A DNA stretch of 64,000 nucleotides from Cruorifilaria tuberocauda. Lineage: Eukaryota > Nematoda > Chromadorea > Rhabditida > Onchocercidae. The notes under the pieces were generated by a model. The model was not told the origin of the DNA. It saw only the letters and a program-made list of their open reading frames with translations, and made no database searches. Each line of letters opens with the position of its first letter. Position 1 is the first letter of the stretch. Position numbers and translations under genes: made by a program. Positions 49,552 through 63,313 of this stretch are shown here, piece by piece. Where the stretch lies: assembly GCA_013365365.1 (NCBI GenBank), contig JABVXU010000064.1:124001-188000 (forward strand). The letters are read 5' to 3'.

Positions 49552-52500
49552 AATTTTACTTCGCTAATCACCTAAATTACAATGAAAATTTTATGCAACA
49601 GATTCCGGAAAGACCGCTGCTGCGTAATAAAGCAACATTCAATAAATGACTGATAAAATATTTAAAAAAAAGAAAAAAAGTCATATTTGTCGGTTAATTT
49701 TTAACCTCACACAAAATTATGCAATCGGATTTCGATATTAGTTTTAAAAAAAAAGCATTAATACAGAAATGAAACATATTTCGTTAAGAAAACTTAAAAT
49801 CTTAATGCTAGAAAAAATTTGTTTTTTATCACATTTAATTTTATGCAATATAGCTGTAATGATCTTTTCAGTAAATATTACAACACTAAAATGGAAAGTT
49901 TATCGTCAAATAATATGGAAATGCTAAAAAGAAGAAAATTATCATGATAAAAACAATTAGTTTATTTTTATCAAACATAATTTTATATAATATATTTCAT
50001 AGTCATTTTGGAGTGAAAATCAAACAACTAAAAGGCAAAAAAATTATGATAATGATGAAATCCATATTTTATTTTTTACTGATTTTACTAATATACCAAT
50101 TATTGAAATATGAATTAATAGTGCAGAAAATTATTTAAACTTTTTTTTTATTTGAGTCTATAAGGAATTGATATTGAGATGTTTCATAGTAAGGATATCA
50201 GTTATGTATATTTTAGATGATATCTAATCATCATTTGATAAGCAAAATTTCTATTTATCATTAATATAATTTCAAGATAAGATAAAACAAACGAAAAAAA
50301 AAGCAAACATTAAAATAATCTAATGTTCATTGATCCTATCATTTTTGATCTCTTACTTTAAGAGCATTTTATATTTTGATAATTTGACGTATAACGAAAA
50401 AAAAAGACATCGTTCAGATATTAACGTAATCCAATAACTTTAATCATCTCATACAGTTAAACATCTAAGTTTAAGTTTGAATAATCTCTTTTTATTCAGT
50501 CATTTTCTTATTTTTTACTGCTGTCTTTCGACATTAAATTTGTTGCAAAGAATGCTGAAGAAAAATTTTTTTTAATAACCTAAGAGGTATTTATTGTATT
50601 TATACCATACAAAAATATGAAGTTTATCAAGTTATATGATATTATCTCTATGTGGTATCAAAATTATCTCTATAAAATCTTGCCACTTATATCATAATAT
50701 CCAATCCATTGAAGCTCGAATTTTGCTCAAAGAAAACTTAAAACTGTTCGTGATTGAATTTATGTGTAATGATAACAATCAAAAGATTCTATTGATAACC
50801 GCTGCTAAATGTTTCATGAATTTACAAGTAATTTTCATGTACGCAAAAATGTATGACAGTGATTAACCACAAGATCTTTGCAATAAAAATTTCTCTCACA
50901 GATTAAAAAAAAAGCTCTGTTGTTTGCTTTAATCAGATGACGACATCATATCACAATGGAAATACACCAATGAATTCTTTCTTCTTGCACGGAATTTACC
51001 GTAAAGAAAAAAAAAGAGAAATGATTATTGATAAATAGATCAATTTTTACTGATAAATTGAAACTCATGGCTGAATATATGAATTAAATATTAAATTCAT
51101 AAAATTTTCAATGAATGTGGGATGATCTGTACTAAATGATAACGAATGATAGTGATAAAATGTTACTCTATCTTAACCTTCTCACAAATTCCACTACTAA
51201 TTTAGAGATAGTTTTTATCATAAGATGAAGGACAAAATTTATCCAATACATCAGATATTTTCCTCAACGGAATTACAATTCCAACGATGAATATTAAAAG
51301 ATTAAAAAAAAAGTAATGTGAAATTCATAAACCACAGCTTATAAGTTACAAACATATTAATAATTTATGTTTCCACAAGTTTTACTAAACATTCATAAAT
51401 CTCTAAATATCTATAGATTTATAAATGAATTAATTTCATAATTGATATAAATTGAAATTAGCCAACGATCAATATCATACTTTTTTTTTCTATTCAAGTA
51501 CCTGTTCTTTTTCAAATGACACTTTACGTTTTTGTAAATCCGTAAAAACTATTTATGTTCATAACTCACCTTTTTTTTCGTTTCACTTTTAACGTTAAAT
51601 TTGATAAGTGTTACTAATATCATCATCAAGTTTTGAAGTAAAATCTCGAATTACATCATAATCATAATGTATGATGATTTAAAATTTATAAATACAAAAT
51701 GAAAAAGGATACAATAACCACAATGTAAACAAATACTGTACGAAACAAGAAAAAAACCGGTGGAAAATTGATTTTTCACTTGGAAAAAGTATTGACGAGA
51801 AGATGAAGGAAATGAATGTGAAACGAATCAATTCATTTCAAAATCATGATAATTGACATTTGAATTTATTGATAAAAAACATTTGTACCCAATAAGAAAA
51901 TGCAATTGAACGAATGATATGTTATTCAATTTCCACCAATTTCTCCCTTTTTTAACCAAACGGGACAATGCTGATGAATGGTTGTGATAATTTCGTCAGT
52001 GATAGAGGACGAAGATGAAAAAAAAAAAAGGAAAACTTTCTTCTGTTTCGTTCTACATGATAATTTAACAAAAAAAAAAAATCTTGTTTCATCCAATAGC
52101 CCATTTATTTCATCTGTGAATATTTAATAAAAAAAATGAATCATTTATTTCAAGAAAAGAAAAAAAAACTAAGAACAGAATGATAAAGTGGTATATATGA
52201 AGAAAATGATAAAATTATATCAGTACGTAGAATTGTATCATGAATAGCATGAATATATGAAATATATCTTGTGTTTACGAATACAATAATACTGTCTCTT
52301 ATTTTATTTCTATGATAAAATAATCGTGATTGAAATTTAAAACTTAATCTTAACTTTAATTTATCTATCTCTCATAATTCAAAAAAAAAGTATATACATA
52401 ATTACTTAACTAATTTACTTATTCACTCTCTTCAATTCTGTAAATGAATGGAAAATCTGTACGGTAGCTTATGTTCTGTCAATAATTTTCATAAAGTGCA

Positions 52501-53508
52501 AAAAGTTATATCATCAATTTCAATTCATCTTTTCTCTCTCTCTCTTTCTTTTACAAGACATTGAATTGTCTTAGCTGAAATGGGAATTTTCTAAAACAAA
52601 AAGCCCTCTTTAGTCTCTTTTAGTTAAAATGGTGCAAAAAGTTATTTCTTCATTGGTATTTTACAAATATTCCTCAAAGAAGAAAAAGTACCATAACGTT
52701 CAAGCCCTTTATCATTCTTTTTACGTATGGATGTGAAGTGTTGCGTAATTTCATAGTCTGGAAAAAAGAAAAAAGAACAAGTTTGGCAGAACAATTTTTT
52801 TTTCTTTTTCAAACCAAAGTAATGCTTGCTTGACACTTCTTTTTCTTCATAGTTAAACCAATAAAGTTGGTCCATGCAAAGTTGATTTTACTCTTACTTT
52901 TTTTGACGGAGTAAACAATTCAGTGTTAAGAAGAAGAATGTCTAAAAGGAAAATGATCATAAAATCTCAACAATTTCTTCAATATAAAATTATGCTTCAA
53001 AATTATTTGTTACTAAGACGGAAAGAAAAAATGACTTCTTAATTGTTAAATTATCTATCTAAAGGCCGTATTAAAATTTCATGAGAAATGGATTTAATTT
53101 AATTGTGACCATCAAAAGTGGAATATATGAAAGAAAAAGATGATTAAAAAATAAATAAATAAATTATCATCTAGAAGCTTTGCTATCTGAAGCTGAGAGG
53201 AGAAAGTGAAATGAGTAAAAAAATTTCAACTCTCCAATACTCCACTCTAATTTCCAGACATTTCCACACAAAAAAATAATAACGATCATTTGAGATAAAA
53301 TGAAAAGAGAAAAAAAGAAAGATAAATGAATGCAAATTAATTAGCATGCTAATGTGAAATAAACAAATAAAAAAAATGAGAAAAGAATTAAAGAAAAAAT
53401 AAGAAATCATGTAAAAAAATTATTTACTGCGAAATGTCAATTTTCCTCATCAAAGAACACTGATAAAAAAAAGAATTTGTAATTTAACATATGAAAGATT
53501 AGAGCAGT

Positions 53509-53547
53509 GCTAAAATGCTAAAATGCTAAATGCTAAAATGCTAAAAT
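53509..53547. repeat. Octamer tandem repeat GCTAAAAT
   Basis: Five consecutive units of GCTAAAAT, the third missing one A. Local slippage repeat. Confidence 0.9.
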
Positions 53548-54837
53548 ATGTTTCACATTTTCTCTCTAATCTTTCATTTATATTAGACGTAGAAAACAAT
53601 AAATCATACAGTTACTGTATAAAATAAACAAATTAAAAAAGGTTAAAAGAAAGGCAAAAATATCATCACATTCTAATGACAAAATTATGTCATCATGAAA
53701 TTTTCACAGTGAAATGAAGTCATCCATACACATTCATGACAACGCACGTTAATTAATTTTTTTTCAGTTCTGCGAGAAAAAGGGACATACACAAAAAACA
53801 GTTAAAAAGATAAATTAAAAAGAGAACAAATGATAAATTATAAGTAGTACAAAGAAATGAAATTTAAATTTGAATTTTAATGCAAATGATATCATCATCA
53901 TTACCCACCAATGCATTTACTTCAGTTAACATAAACGGAAGTATTAGTGTAAGAAGTTTCAATAAATAGAAATAAAATGATATGAAAAATGCGTTCTGAT
54001 AAATGCAACTTAATTTGCAATTAAACCGAGTAATTGTTACGCTACTCGGATAGATAGACAATCATTCGGAATTTTATTCTTTCTTTTTTTTGAGGATAAA
54101 GTAACAGTAGAAATCCACAAATTGTTCCTTCGTTAAATCGGAATAAAATAGCATGAAATGGGATAAATAAAATAGAAATAGAAAAGAATAGAAAAAGAAT
54201 AGAAAAAAATGAGAGGAAATGAAGAAAGTATGCTGACTCATCCGTTCTTTTCAAAATCAATTTCGAAGAGTAACAAAAATGGAAACACATGATACTCATT
54301 TGATTAACTTTTTCGTTTTCTTTTTTTTCTAAAATAAATTCATTTTGTTTCGAGGATTTCTCAAAAATTCCTCATAACTTTATTTATAGTTTTTTTTTCT
54401 TTGCTACCTAATCAGAAAGACAATTGCATATTTGTTATTAACGAAATATAAATGCTTTAGCTCTATTTCTCCTCCCGTTCCTCTTTCTCTTTCCTCCAAA
54501 GAAAAAAGGAAAAATTGACGAAATACACTTCTCATCTTCCTCTTTTATCCCGGGAAAAAAATTCCGGCAAAGAAAACTCGAACAGAAATTTGTTGTAGAA
54601 ATTGTCGAATAATCAAGTGACATAAAATGTTTCTTTTAATTTGCCCAATTTAAACAAATGAAAAATTTGCAAAAAAAAAAAGAATCAAATTGCTACATTT
54701 TGTTATATTTACTAAAAGATTAAAAAAAACAACCTAAAATCTGAACCTAAAATGATGCAACAATCATTCATTATCAGTTTATAAGATTCGAAAAAAAAAA
54801 AGAATAAGATAGAAATTAAATGGTATCCATCAAGATG

Positions 54838-54945
54838 CTTCAACATCTTCCCTTCTCTCCCGTCATCATCCCTCACTCTCTCACACAACCTCCATTCCTC
54901 CTCATACCTCCTCAAATCTCTCTCGCTTTTCCGACATCAGGGGAA
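54838..54945 (+). repeat. Pyrimidine-rich C/T tract
   Basis: About 100 bases dominated by C and T on the plus strand (CCTCATACCTCCTC-like), sharply different from the AT-rich surroundings. It may adopt unusual structure or be a regulatory or UTR element. No function can be assigned. Confidence 0.5.
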
Positions 54946-55140
54946 GAGAACAGAGAGCACGCGATATCAATCAATGACTTTCACGTTCAGCCCATGGCTT
55001 TAGCCTTTAGCCAACAACCACTACAGCTACTTCCTTTCCATGTCTGTTTCGTTTGTTTCTACTTGTTAATGCATATGCGTGTATGTGTGCGTACGTGAAT
55101 GAACGTTTGGGTGTTACATTAATTGAGATTTAACAGATAA

Positions 55141-55251
55141 AGATAAAAAGTAGCAAAAAATGTTCACGTATGTGTGCAGGAATACAAAAGATAAAAAGTA
55201 GCAAAAAATGTTCACGTATGTGTGCAGGAATACAAAAGATAAAAAGTAACA
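55141..55251. repeat. 48-bp tandem repeat, 2.3 copies
   Basis: Units begin AGATAAAAAGTAGC at 55141 and 55189 and a partial third at 55237. The first two are identical. The unit contains TTCACGTATGTGTGCAGG. Confidence 0.92.
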
Positions 55252-55627
55252 AATCGTGCACAGTCTCACTTCACTCATCACATTCTTACTAATACTGATA
55301 AAGGAAGTAAGACAACTGAACTCCCACGTCCGTGAGAGAAAAGAGAAATGAGTAGTAAAATATTTTATTCAAGTTAAAACTATCTGAATAAAATATTACT
55401 TCCACCTTCTTATTTACTCATTTTCCGATAATTTGCTCATTCATCTAGTACTAAACAATCAAAAGACAAATAAATGCTAATATTAAAATATTAGATATTA
55501 AAGTATCCTAATTAAACGATAATTCCATCTTACTGTTTACCGATTAAAACACAATTAGGAAAAGCAACCGCCTCGAGCACAAAAAAACGGAAAGAAGACT
55601 TATTGGATGAAAAAATGTAAATTTAAT

Positions 55628-55725
55628 ATGCACACGCCCACACAAGTACGCAAACACAGACACACATACACGCACCCACGTGCGTGCAAACGTACGTACA
55701 CCTATATGCACACATACACACAATA
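55628..55725. repeat. Imperfect CA/TG-rich microsatellite
   Basis: A run of alternating purine-pyrimidine, mostly CACA with CACG and CGTACGTACA interruptions. Such sequence can form left-handed DNA and often lies in promoters, but no role is shown here. Confidence 0.75.
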
Positions 55726-56713
55726 TCCTCATATATATTCTCATATATTCCACTTTCAATCTTTTCAAACACATCAACGACTTCCTTCGACCCTCCCTCC
55801 TTTATTCATCAACGAAGGTGAACATATCACCGAAAAGCTAAATGAGTTCGAACTGATGTGAAATTTCAGAAATCCTAAAATATTTTAGATTTAATTCAGT
55901 GCAATTCCATGTTAGCAGAATGGTGATGGAAAAATTGAGTAAAATCGATTGTTTTCTAACTTTCTTACTGTGATAATAATTTCTTATTATTCAATTTCAT
56001 AATTACTTCTTTTTTTGCTACGTATTTTTTTCTGATTTTCACATTAGATACAAATGTTTTTTTTTTAAGTCAAATAAGCATATAACATCAAATTTAGAAA
56101 AGAGAAAGTCAAAGGTCAAACGAAAATAATTGTGTAAAATTGAAAATTTCACCCAACCAATTGAAAGGGGGCTGGAAGAGAAGAGGTTAAGAATTAAAAA
56201 TGAGAATATTTTATTTGAGCTTCCTTACACATCAGTTATTATGATATGAACTTTAGCTGAACTGCACACCTGTGATCTGCTTTAGTGAAATTTAACTCCA
56301 TTCCATTTATTTTGAATGATTTCTTAAAAACTTAAAATACGAAAATTTCACTAATTTATTTCATTATTGAATTCATATCATTCGGATCGTGTACAACCAC
56401 TCTTTTTTTTTTCGTAGATTACTTGAAAATAAATTGATTTTTTTATCGAATAAAATAATGAATTCAGTCGTATTTCTTAAAAATTTTTTCCAGTGATAAA
56501 AAGAACTGTTCTCTGTTTGGGATTATTTACATTTATGAATATCCGATCAAATGGTAAGTCGTTCGTTTAGTATCAAAGCAATAATCATTTTGACCCATTC
56601 ATATCATTGAATTCATTTTTAACCAATCAAACCAAACTTGCCTTTCATGCGTTCGACTAGTCTTGAAAGTGTAAATGTATCGGAAATCAAAAAAGGAAAT
56701 TTGAATAAAGCCA

Positions 56714-56719
56714 TTTATT
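56714..56719 (-). terminator. Poly(A) signal of the RhoGAP gene
   Basis: AATAAA on the minus strand about 50 bases after the stop at 56769. Confidence 0.55.
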
Positions 56720-56768
56720 TTCTGCAACAAAACAATAAAGGGTCGACTTTCAAATAACATATATGTAT

Positions 56769-59700
56769 TTATAAAAAGTACAGTTGAACATTTGATCGAA
56801 CAGTTTTGACATTATTTTGTGGTAAGTCATAAAATGATAACGGTGTTTCGACGTAACGTCCTCCATCACTACCATCTTCACCTGTAAATAATGCAATTTA
56901 AAAAATTGAGAATATGCGAAACATTAGATTATTATCAAGTTGCAAAGTGCAAGATTATAAATTGCAAGATTTGAATTTTATAAAATCCTGATATTAGTAT
57001 CCATCCATTTACTTGATGAAAGAGATTTTATAGATGGAATCATTAAATTATTATTAAATGATTAGCAATCGACTTGTTCCACTCTTTTTTTTTGTACTGT
57101 TTATTTTGAGTTTAATCCTAAATCATTTCTTATAGAAATTACGAATATAAAAATTATAAGCAAACCTATTGGGACATTATCATATCGGCTACAATCATTA
57201 TGTAGTGAGCCAGAGCTACTACTGCTATCACTATTGCTGATACTTCTGATCACATCAGACCATTCATCCGTTGAACATGATCGAGAATCATTTCCAATCA
57301 TATTTTTTGATGATTTTTTTTTTCCTCTTTGAGCATTCGTTTTATGAGCAACATGTATGCTATGTTCTGATTCAACATTTCCACCGCTTTGTTTCATCCA
57401 TGCCTCTTTTACATCTTCCAAACTTGCTCCTTCTGGTTGCTGTTCATCTTCGTAGAAACCAAAAAAGCGATAACTGTCTGATGATAAACTAACACCATCA
57501 TCGATACAGTCATTCCTAAAAATACAATAAAATTAAACTTAATAATATCCGTTTTTCTATCTCATACAAAGATTTGTAAAATTTTTCTTTAAAAAAAGAG
57601 TTGAGAAAAAAATATACCGAGTAACTGAAGGCGGTCGACTATTGCCAGAATCACTTGTATCCAACGAAAATACCTCCGGAATACTTCCTCTTACACTTGA
57701 TTCTAATTTAGTGTCTGTTGACTGAAATAACTAATGATAAATGTTTATGATTTCAAATTGCGTAATTATTTGGAAGTCTTCAAATTATCTGATTTTTATA
57801 GTATTTTAATTTTAACAACTTTAAATTGTAATATTTTAATGTAAAATCTAGTAAATAATTTCAAAAAATGACAAAAAAAAATATTTGTTTTCCTCAAAAA
57901 AAAAAACTACAGCATATACTTTCAATAAATAATTTCAGTAAAATTGAAAGCTAATATTGATATTGAAATTAATATTTCAATACACATTGCTTACTGTTGA
58001 TGGTTGCTGATCGTTAGCCAGAAAACTTGCCAAGCCTCGACGTCTTACAAGTTCTGTTGCAACAGCTGTTGCCGTTGAACGCCGTTCATCATTTCCACCA
58101 TTTGTTACAGAATCATCACGTAATGTTGGAGCACAGTGTCGCCAACTTCGTAAAACACCATTACGAAATTCTTCAACACTTTTTGTAACAAATGAAATTA
58201 ATGATGCACTACGTGCGGCACGTAATGATGCACGTACATTTGATGGACTCCTGAAAATTTCAAATAGAAATGAAAAAATTTACACATCGCTTCATAAAAA
58301 TATTTAATTCTCGAGAAAACCTAAAATCTAACTATGATTGATTCATGTAGAAATTAAAGAAAATACACTGTACCTTCGCCATTTCACGCTGCAAGCTGAA
58401 TTATCGCAGCCTATATTCGCTTCACCATGTTTTCTCCAACGTGTACGTAAGCTAGCAAATGCATTATCCATCGATGGACCACGCAGCATGCGTCGCCATT
58501 TGCCACCAGGATGCGCACTTGTTTCTCTGCATTTCGAATTAATTTATCTCTCATTCACAAAGCCTGACAACATCGACATTACATTGGAAAGCACAGAAAT
58601 CATACTGGACATTAATTGCCATTCTTGAAGATTACTTTTTCTTCGTATTTTGAACAACCTTCAGTTGAAAGTCTGAAATTTGAAATACTAACCTAAATTT
58701 GAATCTTTAATCTTAGACTAACTTAGTGGTGTAAGTAACATATGTCCATCCGTCCTATTAATTATTTTAACGTATCATTTTCACTAACCTATGCCGTGGT
58801 CGTTCGATAACAGTATGAAATGTTGGCAGTGTTGCAGGTCCACCATTGACATCAATAAAACGGCGACGTTCCAGGTCTGGTGATAGGGTATCACCACTAT
58901 ATGATGATGCTGATGATCTGCTTATCGTACCTAAACCAAAAGCAAATTTCTTATCGACACTTGAAAAAAAATAATCAGTTCATTACTAATTAATAAGTTA
59001 CTGAATCTTACATAAGAATCAGACCCTAGAAGAGTTCTTAAAAATACATATATATATATATAATAGAACAAAAAAATTGCAGCAAAGATTTAATATGAAA
59101 ATCAATAATTCAATTTAAAATGATTATTTGATATTTCATATATATTTGAAATTTTGAAAATTGTAAATTAATAAATTTCTGATACATACAATTACTTTTC
59201 CCATCAATTAACTTAGCAATCCGTTTTATATTCCTATCGATTGCTTGAAATAATTGTAGAAAAGTGTAAAATGGCAATTATTATAAATGATATAACAATG
59301 TATAACATAATTAATAATAATAATAATAATGATAATAATAATAATAATAATAATAATAGTGATAATAATAATAATAGTAATAATAAACAATAACAATTAT
59401 AATAACAATTAGCAATAATAATCTTAATAATAGTAAAATAACAACAAAACAAAAATGATCTTTAATAATGAAAAAGAAAAAATGTGAAGTAAACGAACTT
59501 TCTGGAAGTGAAAGGGAATCGTTTTCAAGTGAGAATAAGTAAACAGCGTGGGCAAGTATATAATTACAAAGACCTGTTTGCGCATTAAGACCTCGTAAAA
59601 GTGACGAATCAGCGCCACCAGAACCTTCGTCAATACATGGTGGACATCTGCAATATTCAGTAGAAAAAACAAAATTAGAAATTTTTAAAATTCAAAAATA

Positions 59701-62172
59701 ATTCTTAAAGCAATTATAATTTAAATGTCAAAAAAAAAAAGAGAAATCAAGAAGAAAACCTGAATAAATTTGGTGCCCAAACGATTGCAAGATTTTTGGA
59801 GTTCATATCGGTAAGATGCGTACATTGGCATAATTTAGTCAAATGACGAATCAAATATTTTGCCGTTCTATAAATAGGAAAATAAAAGTTATGTTTGGAA
59901 AAAAACTATCAAAAATTCATGAATAAATGAACAAATTTTGAATATTATATTGTTAGCAAACATTTAGTATCAATGTTTTTTATGTAATACGACCTGATAA
60001 AATTAGTAATACGTACATACGTTACTTCCCACTAAAATACTATTCCTAAATTTCAAATGAACGATAAGTTGAAGAACCTAAGATATTTTATGCTTACTTA
60101 AATTTATGTTTACCTGTAATGCTCACGTGGCAACCTTCCAATGACATCCTTAAATCTATTAGCTTGCTCTTCATCAGTTGTTTCATATGCACCCTGTAAC
60201 ATCAGTTTGCTATTAAGCGGAAAGATTTCCATTAAAGTTAAATTTATGACCTCACGGATATGAGCCGTCGTAAATTATGCAAGGTTTAACGATCGAAATG
60301 ATGATTAACTAAAAAATCTGATTGATTGAAAAAGTCTGATCATTGAGAAAGTCTGATCTGATTTGAATTAACAATCAACAAACTCTCAACCGCTTTTAAG
60401 AAATAAATGCACAACGTAGTATCTTTTAAAATTCGATAATATAGTTTATAATGAAAAAAAAAAGGAATATTCTACTATATTTTACAACTATTTTTCGTCC
60501 CTCAAACTTAACTTACTATGAATTCCGGATAAAGTTCAAATGTGAATAATGGATTTGGTAGCTGACGAAAGTACTGCTTTAAGAGTGATGAAACTGAATG
60601 AATGTCTTTCAAGATAGCTTCATCACGCAAATCCGGCAAATGTCCTGAATCAAAACCGTTCCTGAAAATTCAAGCATATTCGATTATATTGCACTTTTAC
60701 TCGAAATGGAATTTAATAAGAAATATGAAGTGTCACTTTCAATAAGTTTGCAGGACGAGAAAAATCAAAATGATGAATGACAAATGAGTTAAAGTCGAGA
60801 AATTGCAAATAAAAATATCAAAATAGGTAAATCAAACCTGAGTTTTTGTATATTTGATTGTATACCACATTGGCGATAAACGCCAGTAACAATACCATGC
60901 ATTTCGATAACTTCCACACATTTTTTCAATATTAATGGCACTAAAAAAACCTAATAAATCATATAAGTTAACAAAGTTCGTGATTGATATGTGTTTGTTA
61001 GTTAAAGCTGATCACATGTTTCTTAATGTCGTTTTAAACTGACGTAAAATGTTATTTAGAATGACGTGCAACATCATCAATACTGGATATAAAATCAATA
61101 CTGGATATGTATTTGGATATAAAATTTGTTAAATTATTTGGATATCAAAAATCCGCAATCATATTCAAGCACACACATATGAACGATAATTTATCATTTA
61201 ATTAAATTGATTACTAACAAGTTAACCATCTAATAGTTTAAAGTAAATGGTTAAGGAATTGATCTTATTGAAAAAGTCAGAAGTTGATTAATTGATAAGT
61301 GATCAGGAGAGTTCAGCATAAATTGGATTGAAAGTTCGAAGATGTAAAAACCAACCATCTTCACCGGTTTTCTGCAGATATTCAACAAGATCTGTCCCGA
61401 AGACAACCGGATTTTGTCGTTCCGCATGTCTTCGTAAAAGCATTCGTACTAAGGAACGATCCCGTCGTGGTGGATGCCATCCGATTGATTTCTTGGATGT
61501 TGGTGCCAAGTTTATGGTTGGTTTCACGGAATCGTGACCATTGACAGAGGTAGCAACTGTGTCTTTCTTTTCCGGAAATAGCTGTTGATCAGCTGGAGGT
61601 CCTGCTTTATCGTCGAATATTTTGACGCACTCACTCGGAAATAATCCGACCTAAAGTATTTGAAACGTAATGTTGACACTATGCTCAGTGCTTACAATGC
61701 TTGCGTGTATTTTATGCTACCATTCAGTTATATTTCTATTTCATACAACTCAATTTTGTTAAAAAAGTTTTTTGTTTTTTCCAAGTATTTCTCGTTACTT
61801 TATGGTATAACCGATGGAAAAGCGAGTATTTGAGGTATTTCTCTTAGAAGAATAAAACGTTAGTCTATAAAAAAGTACGTCAAAACTTGTCGTAAACTTT
61901 TTTTATTATAAAATTTAGCAATTCAGCAAAAGTTTTTAGTACAATTCATGCTTCCATAAGATTATCTCGTCAATTATTCAACTAATTAATTTCTTTTAAA
62001 TTTTCGAGAAGATGGGTGCTATGAAGTATGATAAAATTCTTACCTCGAATTTTCTGCCGAGAATAATTTTGCCGTTTCCGTTTTTGGCGATTGTCAATTT
62101 AGCTTTCCACCACGATTTATCTTTGTTATTAAAAGGTGTCACCTTTTCGATAATGGATACTATATCGCCAAC
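56769..62172 (-). CDS. SH3-RhoGAP protein of the ARHGAP32/33 type, 5'-incomplete
   Basis: GTPase-activating protein for Rho/Rac/Cdc42. Thirteen exons in phase code 708 residues to the stop: 62172-62044, 61650-61356, 60940-60838, 60661-60517, 60193-60114, 59867-59760, 59647-59499, 58930-58789, 58526-58374, 58250-57995, 57721-57618, 57515-57166, 56881-56769. The first two exons carry an SH3 domain (VGDIVSIIEK, SWWKAKL, VGLFPSECVKIF). The RhoGAP domain follows, with VFGTDLVEYL, the arginine finger in HGIVTGVYRQCGI, NIQKLR, KQYFRQLPNPL and NLAIVWAPNLFR. The tail is Arg-rich, then Ser/acidic. ARHGAP32/33 have PX-SH3-GAP, so a PX domain is expected upstream. It was not found. Confidence 0.85.
59311..59387. 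repeat. AAT trinucleotide microsatellite in a RhoGAP intron
   Basis: Long run of AAT/TAA units with GAT and AGT interruptions, inside the intron between exons 59499 and 58930. On the minus strand it creates a meaningless Leu/Tyr-rich open frame. Confidence 0.92.
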
Positions 62173-62831
62173 CTGAAATCTCAAAAAATCTTCAAAATAT
62201 AAAAGAAGTTTTTCATTCATTATATGGCGCATTTTACGCGCACTGTGCAGGAATGATTTCTCCTTTTAAAACATTTTTTATAAAAGCTTGAGGTGAGCTA
62301 TTTTTAGGAATATGAGAAAAATTGATTGAATTTCAATTTAAAATGCGATATCATATTTTTTATGATTTATAAATTTTGAGAAATATATTTGGGAGCAAAA
62401 TATAGCTTAAGTTGTCAAACATAAAAGTGAAATAAATAAATGAGTAACAAATAGTAGGTAATGAATTGACTATATTATTGTTATTATTAGTATATATATA
62501 GAAATTAAGTAAATGAATAATTCATATAAGTTATATAAGTAATAATGTAAATAATAATATAAGACATATAAGTAGACATATAAATGGAAATATAAGATAT
62601 ATAAGTACAATAATTTGGAGTAAACATACGAACAATAATATAAGCTAATATATAGATTATGAAGGAGTTTTTTTTCTTTCAGGGCGGAAATTGTGAGAGT
62701 AAGATAGCCTCAGGTAAGTACCACAGATTTAGATCAGAGTTATTATTGTTGCCAAGAAGAAAAGAATAAATGAAAAATACAAGTTGAATGGTATAAGGAA
62801 ATAACAGAAAATTCATTCCTATACTTTGAAC

Positions 62832-62886
62832 CTTCATTGCTTCATCTAATACAATGCGCCATGCGCAATTGTCATCGTACCAAGTG
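62832..62886 (-). other. Candidate upstream exon of the RhoGAP SH3 domain
   Basis: Between an acceptor (ACATTTAG) and a donor (AAG/GTTCAA) lies an open frame ending in phase 0, as the exon at 62172 requires. It reads TWYDDNCAWRIVLDEAMK before VGDIV. The spacing and the YD...DE...GD pattern resemble the first strand of an SH3 domain. A longer version could start at 62899. Confidence 0.4.
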
Positions 62887-63291
62887 CTAAATGTTTTCAC
62901 TTATCCTAAATGTGACTAACCTAATCTTAAGTAATTTCAAATGTGATTCATTTTATCTACAACTAATCTATTTTGGAATAAAATGAAACGGAAAAGTTTT
63001 CAAATTATTGATTGAAATGAGATAATCGATAGAATCAAAAAAGTATGTGTAAAATATTTACACAGTTTATTGGATAGCTTAATTTGCTAATGAATTTAAC
63101 ATAATTTTAGAGACAATTCGGTAATAGTATTTTGTAAGAAAACAATATAACAATAAGTCACAATTACTTACTCTTATCATTTACTTACAAATACATCGCA
63201 TGGAATAACTTTGATAATTTCACATATATTTAGAATATTTGAGAAATATTGATTTTAATCTCTCGAAAATGATGCTTCCAATAGCCTGGAA

Positions 63292-63313
63292 AGAGAGAGA
63301 GAGAGAGAGAGAG
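63292..63313. repeat. AG dinucleotide microsatellite
   Basis: Eleven uninterrupted AG units. Confidence 0.95.

Larger units (their letters stand above)
49552..56713. other. Long AT-rich region upstream of mrp-1 without a convincing gene
   Basis: Over 7 kb with no exon that I can connect by phase or family. Open frames here are short and mostly Lys/Ile/Phe-rich, as expected in AT-rich DNA. It contains several simple or tandem repeats (listed separately), a pyrimidine-rich block near 54.84-54.94 kb and, by position, the mrp-1 promoter. Confidence 0.5.

Noticed and set aside
54820..55098. 92-codon plus-strand frame over the C/T-rich block
   Set aside because: Its composition follows the pyrimidine tract, with no family resemblance or splice support.
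55544..55861. Open frames on both strands over the CA/TG tract
   Set aside because: Repeats of His/Thr and Val/Cys reflect the microsatellite, not a protein.
59234..59452. Minus-strand Leu-rich open frame
   Set aside because: It is simply the AAT microsatellite read as TTA codons within a RhoGAP intron.
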